Source: Melanocharis versteri
Taxonomy: Eukaryota > Chordata > Aves > Passeriformes > Melanocharitidae
Assembly (NCBI GenBank): GCA_013397845.1
Contig: VZTG01001883.1
Span: 1,120,024 to 1,184,023 of the forward strand
DNA length: 64,000 bases
Direction: 5' to 3'
The number at the start of each line of letters is the position of its first letter. Within the stretch, counting starts at the first letter, position 1. The position numbers and the translations under genes are program-made. The notes beneath the pieces are model-generated. The model did not search any database, was not told the DNA's origin, and saw nothing but the letters and a program-made list of their open reading frames with translations. This document shows positions 25,785-39,900 of the stretch, one piece after another.

Positions 25785-26862
25785 ATTTCTTTACAAAAAG
25801 TTTTTAAAAGTACGTTAACAGCAAAAAACAGTGCACAAATAACATCGGCCCACTACAGGATATGTTCCTCACCAAAAGGGACAGAGACAAGGCAAAGGTG
25901 TTTAATGCTTTCTCTACCACTCTTCAATACCAATGATGAGCTGGGGTCCCAGTGCTCTGAGCTGGAGAACCACGGCAAACTCCCAGCCAATCCTGAACTT
26001 GTGTGGGATTTGCTGCTCCTGGATCTTTTGAAGTCTACGGGGCCTGATGGGATTCTTTCAAGAACACCTAAACAGCTGGCTCATGTCATTGTGAGGCCTC
26101 TCTCAATGATTTTTGAGGGGTCTTGGGAAGCTGGAGAGGTCTCAGTTGACCAGAAGCTGGCAAACGTTACCCAGATTTTCAAGAAGGGCAAGAGGATAAC
26201 CACGGCACCCATGGAAAAGGACCTGGGGGTCCTGGTTGATGGGAAGGTGAACATGAGCCAGCAGTGCCCTGGCAGCCAGGAGGGCCAACCCTGTCCTGGG
26301 TGGCATCAGGCACAGCATCACCAGCCAGGCAAGGGAGGGGATTGTCCCGCTCTGCTCTGCACTGGGGCATCCTCACCTTAAACACTAGGTGCAGTTTTGG
26401 GCACCACAATATAAAAGAGACAGGAGGGCTATAAAGGTGGTGAAGGGCCTTGAGGGGAAGTCATGTGAGGATTGACTGAGGTCACTTGGTCTCTTCAGCC
26501 TGGAGGAGACTGAGGGGAGACCCCACTGCAGTTACAACTTCCTTGTGAGGAGAAGAGGAGGGGCAGACACTGATCTCTTCTCTCTGGTGACCACAGACAG
26601 GACCTGAGGGAATGGCCTGAAGTTGTGTCAGGGGAGGTTGAGGTCAAATATTAGGAAAAGGTTCTTCACACAGAGGGTGGTTGGGCACTGGGACAGGGTC
26701 CCCAGGGAAGTGGTCACAGCACCAACCTGACGGAGTTCAAGGAGTGTTTAGACAATGCTCTTGGGCAGATGGTGTGATTCTTGGGGCTCTTCTGTGCAGG
26801 GACGGGAGCTGGACTCAGTGATCCTTGCGGGTCCCTTCCAACTCAGTCTATTCTATGATTCA
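25785..26862 (+). mobile_element. CR1 LINE copy, 5'-truncated and internally deleted
   Basis: It starts within the linker before RT (similar to about 3815 of the 3.0 kb copy). It runs through NPELVWDLLLLD, STGPDGIL, SWEAGEVS and KLANVTQIFKKGK, then jumps near 26190 to a later part of ORF2 (MEKDLGVLVDGKVNMSQQC), so the whole RT palm is missing. The 3' half, from 'aggtggtgaagggccttgag' (26437 onward) to 'attctatgattc', is nearly parallel to the copy at 3.0-4.96 kb, which indicates one subfamily. The 212-codon open frame at 25743-26381 is a by-product with a frameshift in the linker. It is antisense to CEP128 inside the giant intron. Confidence 0.92.
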
Positions 26863-28174
26863 TTGAACCTATTTGTTGCTTTGGATGCCTGAACATTTTG
26901 GGACAATGAGTTTCTAAAAATGAAGCATGCACTGTGTAAAACAAAAAGTTCATTTTGTTTCCTAACATGATGTCTGGACTGTCAATGACTTTCTATATGT
27001 ATAATTCTTGTTTCTAATTTACTTCTTTCCATAAGTGTTCCTTGTGTTTCATCCTGATATTTCTCTTTATTTGCCTTTCACTTTGATTGGTATTCGATGT
27101 AGATCATTCATTTATGAATATCTCCCACACTTAATTTAGAAAACCTCTTCCAACTTTTCACTTGTCCCAAGAAGCAGTCCAAAATTCTTCTCATCAGTTT
27201 TATAACCTCTCTGTACCTGTCATTACCTAAACTACTACAATGTCTGACTTACAGTGAATTCAAAAGCTCAGGAGTGGATACATATATATTCAAATACACA
27301 GCTTGAGCACAAGATACTTGGCCAATGTAACCTCTTCTACAGTCCAAACATGATTGCATTGGAATAGTTTGTCTGAATATGAGATTAAATACATTCAAAA
27401 AAGTAAACTATAAGGTTACCAATAAAAAAATTCTAGGTCCCAGTGTGCTGCTTTTTATCAAAAGAATGAGATTTTTTTTTTCCTAAGTCTTACATGAGAC
27501 CTTTTAGTTTTATTCCTGGCTCCTCACTATTCCTGGGAAATTTTCTGTGCTTCATTTCAACACAGCTAAAGAAAATATTTCTCTATCTTCTGACGTGAAG
27601 CTCAAACAAAGCGCACTGAAATCCACACAAAATATTCCTAAGAACTTCCTTATGAATACAAAAGGTGACGACAGCCCAAAACTTCACTATGTCTTAGCAA
27701 CTGCCTAACGTATGAGCTGGGAGAGAGATCATGTCTATTTTATTTGTTTAGGACCATATTGATTCCCAATTGAAACTACTGCAGGGGGAGTATGAGGGAG
27801 GGTTGTGAATACATATGCAGTTACCACATCTTGAAGCACAGCTGTAAGCATTCTGTTGTTTTCCTTTGAATGATGCTTACGTACCAGCAGACATGCTGTA
27901 GAGGATTCCAAAAGCTCCTGAGGGACCTTAGGGTTTCTAGTTAAAAAAAAAAGTCACAGAAGAACAACTTCTCAAAATAAGCATCACTTCCTAGATGCTT
28001 TAGTAAGTTCCAGTAAGTTTCAGTAAGGAACAGTTAGTGACACAGAAAAATAAGAAGGCTAACCTTGAAGTGATATAATAAAAATGTCTCGTTTTGATTC
28101 AAAGACAGCTTCATTATGAAAATGCGATCAATTAACAGGTCTTCCAGCTCTGTGGGGTTGAACTTACAAAGGTG

Positions 28175-28238
28175 TGTATATTTATTTATGATCAAGTTGT
28201 ATACTTACATGTATTTATTGTCAATAAATAAATATACA
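28175..28238. repeat. Inverted repeat, 14-base perfect arms
   Basis: The arms TGTATATTTATTTA (28175-28188) and TAAATAAATATACA (28225-28238) are exact reverse complements around a 36-base loop. The arms are pure AT apart from one base pair, so chance is plausible. Confidence 0.8.
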
Positions 28239-31200
28239 TATATTAGGGAGGTATGCTCACAATTTTTTTACTGATGGGGCATGCAATCAATAAAGTTTGG
28301 AGACTAGTGCTCTGTATTTAGAACCTTGGAACAATCTCACTTCTGAAGTAAGCAGACTATGGCTGGCAGTTGGCATTCAGAATTTGATTTTTTTCAATGA
28401 AGACATTTAGTTTTTATAAAGCTGAAATGTTTTCTAGCCTCTTACTCCAAAATTCTTTCTCCTTTATATGTCAAGCAGCATACTTCATAATGCATGGAAT
28501 CGAGAGGAAAAAAAGCAAAGTTCAAGTAAGAACAAGGTCAAATGAGAAGGGTTGTCTATGGGAAGAGAAACCGTGTGGGAAGAATGAGGAAGAGAAGAAG
28601 GGACTAGAACTATTTACAGTAAAGGGACAGAACAAAAATATGTGGCTTATTATTCAAATAGAGGCTCTCCTACGAGCAGCAGATCATATCTGGAGACATT
28701 ATTACAGCTTTTGAGCCACTAGTGATTGGTACCAACTAATCATGAAGTGCCAAACACATCCTTGTACCTAGAACATACCTCTGTACGTTAATACAAATCT
28801 TTACTAAGATATTTTTTTCTAGAATTATGAGTGTCTTCTCTAAACAGCTGCCACTATCGTATATTCAGAGGTGGTAACCCAGGTATTGTTTGTGCTCTGA
28901 AGTAGTGTCCAAATAAGCAAGCTCAATTGCAGCCAGAATAGAATCAAGGGTCTCTTCTAGAATCTAGAGAGATGTTACATCACAATTAACACACCTGGGA
29001 TAGCAATACAGCTATTAACTCACAGTGAGTCACAACTGCGGAGCCATAGAAAACCTTCTGTTTGCATTATTTGCTCAACTGTTCTCTACAGAGATGAAAA
29101 AGCATACAAAAAGCACATAAAGTCAGACCACTGGAATTTCAGTTTTAGGCAGACTCATTAATCGATCAACCCGTCTCAGTCTCAAGCAGCCACTTTTCAT
29201 TGCCAGGAATACTAAATCTCCCATATGAGTGCCGTTGCACTATGGACTCTAATCTGCTTCACTGCTGTAGGATGATACCACCACAGCTTTTCTTATCGAA
29301 GCCTTTACTAAGCCACGATTCTATTGACAGAAGAAAAAACCACTGCAGGCTAAAATTTTCTTTATGCTTCTATTTAACAATTTCTTAATATTTTCTTTTA
29401 ATATACATATTTCACACTAAATTAATAATTTAGACAGAAATAAGAACTTTCTTGCCTGAAAACAAGAACTGCAGATATCAAGAATGGTACAACGAAAAAA
29501 ACCCCAAACATGAACAAAATCATGGAAAATCAATCCAGTAAAGCAAAAGGTTTATCTGAGAGGCATGGCTTCTGACATGAAAATTACAATGGGACATACC
29601 AGATACCAAAAATGCAGTTGCCAATTTTCTCGCATTATTTTTAATTAATGTCTTGGTTAGGTGGTTTGAAAATGTTTTGAGAGTTTCGGGATGTTGACAT
29701 TTTCTGATTACAAATTATCTAGTTATAAAAACTACATCCACAAATCTGCTGCAACCAGAAGGTTGCTGCGAAAATTAAACACAAGTCATACAGTTACTGG
29801 TTGAATCTATGCTCAAATTAATGATTTAAATTATATTAAAACAACCCTAATAATTGCAAGTTACTGTCATCTTGTAACATCGTTTGTGTCAATTACACTT
29901 TTTTTTTCCATTTAGCATACTAAAGAATAAAAAAGGATAAGAATACAGCAGGAAAAGCCAGCATTGTTGCGGTCTATGCCCTCCTCTTACATGAGCTAAG
30001 GAACGTGGTCCTGTAACTGCACTTGAAACACAAAATCCAAACCTCAAACAATAACAATGGTGAAATCCCTCTAGTCATTAAGGATTCTGCATTATCCCTT
30101 TTATTTGCAGGCAAAAAGAGGAAAATTTTTTTTAAGTGCAAAACAAACTTTCCTCATGGCAACATTTTCAGTACCATTACATGTAGTAATAAAATATTAA
30201 TTTAATTTCAGTAACAGAGAAAGTAATTTCAAATTTCATCTTGCTTGCAAAGACACATATGCCAAAGAGAATTCATTAACACACATACACATGGTATTTC
30301 AACAGTTAAACACTAGATTTGGAATATGCTGCTATGCTTTTCTTTTGGCTCCTATTTACTGAAACATTTATCAAGAAACTCCAGCTCTTCTTTCAGACTT
30401 TCATTAGGCTGGTATGACTTGACTACAATCACAGAAGTCTCTTTTCAGTTATAACTATGCAGAATTTCTTATGAAGAAAAAAAAGTTATAAAATCCTAAA
30501 AATAAAGATAATTGAGGAAATAATTGAGATTCACTGAATTTAGAAATTATTCTGACACTAGAAACTCAAACAAAACACAAGTCATAGTGACATTCTGAAT
30601 TTCTGCCACTAAGCTTTGTGTGATGATTATTAATGTTTCTAAGGCCTTAAATGCCAATTACTTGATTCTACTTCTAGCGGAAACTGTTATCACGTATATA
30701 GGTATTGATTACTCATGCTGCAGTAACATAGCCGACCAGTATCAGAATGCAGGCAATCATGTTCCTATTAGAAACAAATCTCGAGAACAGACTTTAAAAA
30801 AAAAATCTAACATACAATGGTCGTGAATAAAGACTTCAGAATTTACTTAACAAATTCTGCTGAGAAGCCATCAAACTTCAACCCTAACAATCTAATAGCA
30901 CATTTATACTACAATGAAATTCTTTACTAATAGCTTCAAATAAGCTAGTTTGGGGACTAATGACAATGCAATCACTCCTTCTTCGTGTCCCACAGAAGCT
31001 AGTCCAACCCAGCTGACATGGTGCTAGCACCAAGTGCTCCAGTTCCACCAGATGTGCTCAGATCACATCATAGATGGCATTTGCAGCTGCATTTGCCAAA
31101 ACGCAGCGAGATCTCTTTGCTCCCTGCCTCTGTTTGTGCATTGCTCTTGCTTACTTTGTCCTGCTTTGGCAAAATGACAAACCTGGACCTCCAAGAGGTC

Positions 31201-33082
31201 TTATTTCATTACAATGAGAACAGCACACTGGCAAAAACCAGACAGTCCTATGCGGCTAATACTGAGTAATATATGATTATAGAGGAGACGTAATCAGCAA
31301 GGAGGAGAGACAGAACAAGGGATGGAGAAAGTAGCACTGATGGGAGTGAGAGAAACAGAAATAAGAATTCAGCCTTTTGTCTGCAGTGATATTAAACGTC
31401 TCCATGAATGGGAAACTGCAATTTGACCCACTAACTCATTATTATCTTGGATTTGTGTGTGTGAGCTATCATCACACCTGTCTGTAGCACAGACCTATGC
31501 AAGGAAACTGAAGAATGGCTTTTCCTCCCATAGTTTTGATTAGAAAACCTATTAAATAACCTGGAAAGAGAAAAAAAATCAGCATTATATAAAAGAAAAT
31601 ATAGTAAGAAATGTCTCAAAGCAAGGTCCTCATAATAGCTGACACTTTAAACAGAAAATGCAGTTGAACACTGTTTTATCACTGCATATAATATGTAATT
31701 GCTACAATTCTCTCCTGAATGGAGAAACATTTCCTTTCTGATAATGAATAAAATTTTCCAGGAGCACACAGAAAGAAATTGAAATGTAATTTGTTTTCAT
31801 TTACCAAATGCAAGCTAGAAAAGATAACTTGTCATTTCTTGTTCTAGAAAAATGTTGATATATTTATGGGCATGGTAGCTATATAAAAACTATGGAATGG
31901 CATATGTAAATGACAAAACAGGAAATTGAATGCCACTTTCTTCAGCAAGCTCTCTCTCTTAATATCCTAGGATTTTCTTTTTTTGATGTTTATCATCCCA
32001 ACCATATTTATGCGTATCAGCAAATTTCCTTTTGACTACATCTGAAAGGCAGCTGCAGATCTTAATGCAAATACACAGAGAATTGATCTTGGACCTATCA
32101 GCTAAGGAATGGTCGATGATTTAGGGCATCCAGGTTTTTGAAGAAGCTAGTGCAGCTCATTTGAATTGAAGTAACTGGGCAAACCAAGGGAGGCCAACAG
32201 CTGCAAGACAGAAAGCTTTTCTAGCCAAGGTCACTTGTTACTTGAGATAAGTAATTCTCCCAAGCCTAGAAGTGCATTTCTTAATTGGGCTGTTTGAAGA
32301 TCAGAGCTAAACAATCCATTTGCAATGTTCCCAGCATAGGAGAACAGATAATATGGGAAGCTCAAAGATACTGGTCTGAAAATTAAGTTTCCCTACCAAT
32401 CTCAGAAAAAAGAGATCTTTTAGCAGTTTGGCTGTTTTGTCAGAAGAGTAAAGCATACAAAAAATGTTCTATCTCCATGGGATTCACTCCTTGATGAATG
32501 CTGTAAGAAAGCTTTTAATTCTATTAGATGGGCCTATGTATCACTAGGACACAAATAGCTTCTAAGAAAACATTTACTTCAACCAAACAAGCATACATGC
32601 ACAGAGGCCAGCATGTCTCGTTGACACCAAACATAATGCAACTAGAAATTATAAAACACCCTATTACACCTGCTATAGAAGAAGATGCAATACACTGAGC
32701 TGAAAACTATGAAGAAAGCCATTACAGCAGTGCTCACTTCTAATTTTTTCAGCTGGAGTTAGGCTTTAAGATTATTCCTTGGTGTTGTTCCTTCCTGTTG
32801 TTGTACTGTCCCATGGTAACTGATGATATACAACTGAGACTTACAAACTCAGCTGGTAAACATTTCAACTTTCAGTGAATGGCATATTTTGCTTAATATC
32901 TAAAAATCTGTTTTGAAAATTACACTATCTAAATGCACTAACTTATTTTTCCTTCCACATAGCCGTGTGCAAAAAATCTACAGTACAACAAGTCTTGTAA
33001 ATTTTTCAAGAACTTTTTATACATAGATTTGAGGTAGAAATCTCTCCTATATCCAAAAGAGAAGATAATATTAAGAGGAAAA

Positions 33083-33111
33083 TAATATATAACATATTAT
33101 ATTATATTATA
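33083..33111. repeat. ATATT-type simple repeat
   Basis: Short run of (ATATT) units, imperfect. Confidence 0.8.
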
Positions 33112-36100
33112 ACTGAATAGCAACATCAGAGCTTTTTTTTTTTCTTTTCTTTCTCTTGTGCAGTGGAGTGTGTCATTTTCAACTGACACTTGAGTTTTTA
33201 TTTCTGATCAATAGAATTCCTGGAGACTGATTACAAAAACCCCAAATTTATACTGCTGTTTTAACTGAGTAAAAAGGTAAGAGGACATTAATCTCACAAT
33301 GGAAACTACATGGAGAAATGTATATCCAGTATGAACAGTATAATAAATGTACTATAAAAAATTTATTTGTTATAAAAAGACACTGCAAATCTTATTACAA
33401 GGTTGGTAAGAGCTGCAAATAAATCATGTTTATTATGAATTGATTATCCCATTCTCTCAACACTACATAAATTTCTACAGGTAGAGACATTCAAATAGTA
33501 ATCAAACAAATGGCAAAATGACTGTCAAAATCCCACAAAAATGCCACTGTAAATGGGAGAATACATTTAGTATTCTACACACCTAATCCTTTACCTATTT
33601 ACGTTATAGTTGCACGTCTGTTTAATCTCAACAACACAAATGCAAGGAACAAACTGCAGTTTGCAAAGGTGCTAAAATGTTTGATATGTTTTTAAATGAT
33701 GCCTCTAGCAGCACACGTTATAAAGTATATTGACAAACAGAAACTTGGAAAGTGCTTTCAATAGCTGGGGCATCATCTCCTAGGTTAGGAATGGAGAGGT
33801 ACCAAGCAAACAGTAAACGTGCTTCACTGGAAATGCCCCTGAAGGATATAACTGCTGTGAGACATAGGTTATAATGTGCATTGATCTGCTCATGCCTCTT
33901 GAGAACAGAGAAAACAACAGAAAACTACTCTCTTAATGTACACCTAATGTTGAAAATTCATACTGTTTATGTCAGGTTTTTATATTCTCTAGCAATCTTA
34001 TTAAATGGCTAAATTTCTCTTCCCTTGTGTCTTTATATTACATAAGACAAAATATAATTACAACAAATTAAAGCTCCTGAGACTAAAAGTAAAGGTTTAA
34101 GCCTTAGCTCTGAAATATGTTTTGTATGGTGAAAATATGGTTCTAAACTTTCTTCAGAAAACAAGAAAATAACCAAAATAAAAAATTTGGTTTGCTTTTC
34201 AGAAGCTGTTTTTCACCTCTTACCCAGAAGTTTGTACGCTTTTCTGTGGCTTCTATAATTTTACCCTTTCGTCTATTACAATTTTTCTTTGTTGTAACAA
34301 CATTTGTTGCCAGCGCATTTATTTCAAAAGGCCTTTTAATTGACACAAGGATTGGATTTTTTTTTCTGTATGACAATCTACAGATTTAATAATGACAATA
34401 AAATACAAATCATAGACAACCTTCAGTTTCAAAGTAAAATTAATCATGCTGGGTTCCTTTACTCTATCAAGCTTTCTGACAGCATCTTTTCAAGACCTAC
34501 ATTTTACACGTAGTATGTCACAGTGCAACACACAACTGCGCTTCTCCTCTACACACTTGATCCTCGAAGACCATTTGTCCCAAAGTACTACCACAATCAG
34601 TAACAGATTTTTTCCCATTTAATAAACACTTGTTTTACTGTAAATGTCTGTCTTTCCGCTGTCTTGATGTGTATTTAATACACTAGCAAACCAGTTTACT
34701 TGAGCTGAAATGCAACAGTATTACAACTTCTTCTGGAATAAACTCTTTCTCTTGGATCTTGTTTGCTCTCCTAAGGCAGTGCAAATGAAGTCTTTAGAGC
34801 AATTTAAAAAAACCAGTCCTCTTACGGGACACAGATTAAAAGCACTGCTCAGGAAAAAGAATTATGTCAGATGTGCAACTTGGAACCAGAGTACACATGC
34901 AACTTGCACACTGTATAGTTCAGGGTGCACATCAGATGAGAACAGAACATATGCAACAAATTTCAAGGTATGAGACACCTCATACTACTTTTTCCTGACC
35001 TGGCGTCATAAAATATTATTCATGTTGGTGATTCAGATGGAGAAAGAAAACTACCCAGCTTCCGATGACCACACATGTCTTATTTAGCTCTGTAAAAATG
35101 CCCTGATTACACCTGGCATCTCTACTAGTGAACTGACACTATAGGTGCTGACATTTCTTCCTAACATGATGCAGCATGGTTCCCGGATCTGTCCAATACT
35201 GTTATACTACTACTCAAGTAAGTTAGATTACTACAAGTTAGCAAATCATCATCAACAAAACTCCTAATGAACAAAAAGAAATTAATTACAAAAACTTTAT
35301 GAGTAGCAACAATTAGAATGCTCAAATTCAATCACACTATATCTGTACATTACCAGTTCAGAAATATGAAATGTTAATTTTGTGAACTGAAAGCATTTTA
35401 TGTTGCCATTCTCATAGTAACAACAGATTAACGCATGAAAAATGCATAATCACGCAGCTGACTGGCCCACATTATTGTACCATTGATTCTCAATAACAGT
35501 AAGGATGGAAATTTTCATTTTTTAGTAGTAATAACACTGTCTTTATTGTAAATAATTCTTTGGAAATCAAAATTCCTTCCAGATAACAAGCAAAATCTGT
35601 TGCTTACAGCAAGGCTACAAAATACGTACTTTTATTTAATCAAGTTATTTCAGAAGTCACACACTGAAGTGTTTTAAGATCAGATCAAAATAGGAGTTGC
35701 AGTGTACTGTAAACACATTAGATTTTAAGATGCAATCATTTTTTAAACACTCAAAAAAATCTTAGGAGGCTTTCAGCTTTTATTCCACTCACAATGCAAT
35801 CTTCCACAATGTCAGAAGCCAGCCTGAAGATGTTATACTATATACATATTGTATGTAAGATACATATATCAGAAAGGATAGAGTATTTTTGTATTTTCAA
35901 ATTTGAAATGTTTTTGCAACAAGTTAGAAACATTCCAACCCTAAAGTTCAGGCCTTATCCTACTCTGTTGCTTACCTTCTAGCAGCATGTGTTTCACTGT
36001 AATACATGAATAGTCCATGGTACGAACTCATTAAACCAGTCAGTGTTGATAAGTCTTACGGACCAAGAATGAAGTACTAATATTTCTCCAGCTTTTACGA

Positions 36101-36925
36101 TAATAAGCATGTATATAGTAAGATATTCACATTCCACTCTTACTTAAGAAGTCACTTTAATAAAATATAGCCCAACATACTTATAATCCCTTTAATACAC
36201 TTGAGAAGCATCAGCTCAACATTCCCAAACAGCTTGGAGAAGTCCCTTCTTCCTCAGATAAGATGATGACATGAAGCTATGAAAAACAAACGTCCTCCCA
36301 AGCTCCATGACATCTCTCATGGCTTGACAGAAGCAAGGCATCTGAAAAACTAAGTTCTCTACCAATTTAAATATGCTCCTGCTAAAAAATGAACTGGTTT
36401 TTAATATTCATTAAGAACTTGATAGGGAAACTGCGGATCACCAAATAGCTATAAGATCATTCCATTATACTCAATAGTGCCCTAACTTAATTCTGTCCTT
36501 TGAGCTCTCCCTTAATAAAAATGTGCTCCATGGATTTTAAGCATGTTGCATTAGAACAAAATTATTTCACTAGGATTTTTTCATTTTATATAGTGTCTTG
36601 CAAGAAATGGTATACTGTCTGATCATCGATTTTGCAAGTAGAAGCAGTTTTCCATAGAGACAAAATTCAATCATTATTTTCAGAAAATGCTGCTCCTAGA
36701 ACTTCAATCAAGAAAGAAATGTTTCATGGCCGAGTCATCAACTACAATTAAAACCAGGAAGACAAAGTTTTTGTCCTGGCAGCTGAAGTACATACAACAT
36801 TGATTCAGTATGTACATATGCATGAAGGACATATAAATATATATATTTCAATGAACGTGTTTTCTTGAGATTGCACTTAGTTTCTTTCTTTAGAGGTAAG
36901 GCATCTCAATTTACCAGGTATATTG

Positions 36926-36945
36926 AAACAAACAAACAAACAAAA
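36926..36945. repeat. AAAC simple repeat
   Basis: Five tandem AAAC-type units. Confidence 0.85.
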
Positions 36946-39900
36946 TATCCACAACAAAATCATAAGTGTTAGATTTGTGAAATGAAAATTAAGGTGATAA
37001 ATTTTACGTTTAAATGTTTTCCACTAAACAAAGATTTACATACTGGCAATATATAATGTTGCACAAAGGTACTGCTCAAATACTCGAAAATAAGTCCTGC
37101 AATATGAACATGTCTATTTTAAAAAATAGTTCTCAGAATAGAAAGGTGGTGTAGAATTAAGAAATCCAACTGAGGAATAGGAGACCAAGCTTTACCTTTA
37201 GTTATCTTTTTTTTTTTTATACGTAACCAGGAGCAAGCACATTCTCTTTATGACTCAGATACTGTATGTGTTTTAGCAAAAAAATAAAACTTTACAGCAA
37301 CAATGTTTACTAACAGTACTTAATAACCTGCAACACAAGTCCTTTAAAACAGGCAGAAGTATCCAAATCATGCCCTTGACTATGTTATGACCTTATCCTA
37401 GAGACATAATAGATGCAGACAAGAAAAATACTGTAACTCTCTCTGCCCATTCTAAAGAAGATTCAGATATATGTGCCCATTATCACATGTGAATTTTTAA
37501 AAAATTACATAGAAGGACTTGTTATTTAGTAAAAACAATTAGTAGCTTATTGTTCTAATCACTCATACTATATGAACTGTATAGTTAATTTGCTTGTCTT
37601 GCTTGGCTCTAAAACATTTTTTAGGATTTTCCCCTTTAACTACAAAATATGTAAAGCATTTAAAAGTACCAATCACAGTTCCCATTTTCTTAAACCAAAA
37701 CCAAGAAGGAAGTAAAAGATATTGGATACAGAGAGTTGTTACCTTGAACATGCTGATCAGAGTAAATATCCAACCTAGGAATTTGTTATATTTAAGCCAC
37801 CAGGAGGAAAAAATGTGCAAACAGATTAAACATTACTTATTTAATCTTCATATAAAAAAATCCAAGACCAGCTAGATTTCCTTTTTTTCAAAAATTCACT
37901 TATAATGTATATTCTGTATTTAAAATTATTTTGTTGTATACAGTCAACATTAAGAATTGGTTTTACTGGTGACTGAAGCTCTTCTCAAAGTGAGGAATTT
38001 TTTGGTACTGACATAAGACTTAAACTTCAATTCTCCAAATACACAATATCATTAGGACACACTTGAGAAAACAAAAGGGTTTTAAACATCATGTCAGCTG
38101 AAAGGATATAAAAGCTATTAACATAGCAATGAACTACACTGAAAAGCATTCTATTACAGCCTGAGAAATTCCAGGCAAAACCACTACAGAAGCTCTAATT
38201 TTGAAAGATATTGAATCTATGATATAGCAAGATGCAAGATTTTAAATACTTCTTTAATTTCAAGAACTTTACTATACTAAATCTTATACAGCATTTTTTT
38301 CATTTCTGCTCAAATTTCCAACATGATTCATCTGTGCTTTAGGCTAAGATGGGTTTGACCAAGGGAATAGGTACAATAGGAGAGGAACATAGAGCCTTTG
38401 GTTCAGTTTTATTTCCTTTAAGACAGAATATTATTTTATTAAACTGACATCTTATCAGATATTAAAGAGTTTCTTCAGGATGTCATTGTTACCTAAAGAA
38501 GACTAAATGGCAGATAGCATGTTTCTGTTATAGACTTCTCAGGAAAATATTGAATTCAAGACAAGTGTAGAAGTGCCTGTGTTGGGGTAGTTTTTGTTTG
38601 GTTGGGCTTTTAAATTTAATAGCTGTAAATTGGTGATACCAGTTTGGTATAGAAACATAGTACATAACCTGAAAGCATGACAGCACCTTTCATATTAATT
38701 CAAGGAGTCCTGATAAAGTTGTACAGTTGATTACAAGATTCTCTTTATTATATAGTGTTAAACCACTGTTAAGCTGTAATTGTGCTTATAAAGAGTCCTA
38801 TGCCATCATTTCAACAGCTGTAAAAAAAAACCAAAAAACCCACCAGTTCATAGAACACCAGCTATTTTAGCTTGGTTTAAAGAAAGAAGTCATCATTCAC
38901 AAAAGGAAGAATAAATGAAATAATACACTTTAACTATTTAATATACACTGAATCCCCATCCCCCAGGTTACTCTTTTTAATTTTGATTTAGTTTCCGGTA
39001 CGTGCAGGTAAACCAAGAAATAAAACTAATAAATTTAGTCTCTTAGTGTTAATGAGCAGCACAAACTCAGGAATTTAAAGGACTCATCATGCTTTCCAAA
39101 CTTAAAAACTGCACATAAGTTTCAGATAATCATCTAAAGTATGTGATTCAGAAAGAAAAAAGAAATCAAAGGAAGTCTTAAAAACATCTTAGCTACAGTT
39201 TGATCCCATCTCTTACCTTCTCTTTTCTACAATGGCAGCCATATTTTTATGAGTGCATAAAAAGATAATGTCAAGTGAAAACGCTTCCAGAAAAATGCTA
39301 GATAATTACAGCAATGCATGTCCAGTCGGATACTTCCAGTTTTCCAATTAAAAAAATTCCACAGGGTAAGATTTCTAAATGATTTGGGTTTATTTCCATT
39401 CTTCTAAGACTCTGAACGCAGGTTCATTTTGGCAAAGTTTAAAATAACTTAGAAGTCCTCCCTCCTCCTTCCCCCATCACATTAAAAAAACCAAACATTA
39501 CTTAAAGGGCAAGAACACTATTAAGAAGAAATAAATTATTTTAATAGTAATGATATTTCAACTTTATGCATTTTGAAGTTCACTATGAAAACCAAGTACT
39601 ATGAAGAGTTTCTCTGAAATCCTTCAGATTCCTTCCTGTATGTATGCTTAAAAGAAGTGGTCTCTCTAGTTGATGCTCCCATTCACTGTTCAATAAAAGA
39701 TGACCTGAAAATACCTTGTGACGTTTCTTGCTGCCACAGAAAGGACTCTTGTTCATACAAGGGCAATATCATGCAATATATGAGAAAAAGAAAATTAATA
39801 AAAAAGAAAGAAACAAAGCTGAAAGGGCAGAATCAGGCTTAAAGTTGTCTTCAAAAGAGCATATGTAGCTTACTATTAAATGAAATATAATAGGTCATAA

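Noticed and set aside
31018..31269. 83-codon plus-strand frame with a leucine-rich segment resembling a signal or membrane segment
   Set aside because: No promoter, splice or homology support; nearby sequence is ordinary intron.
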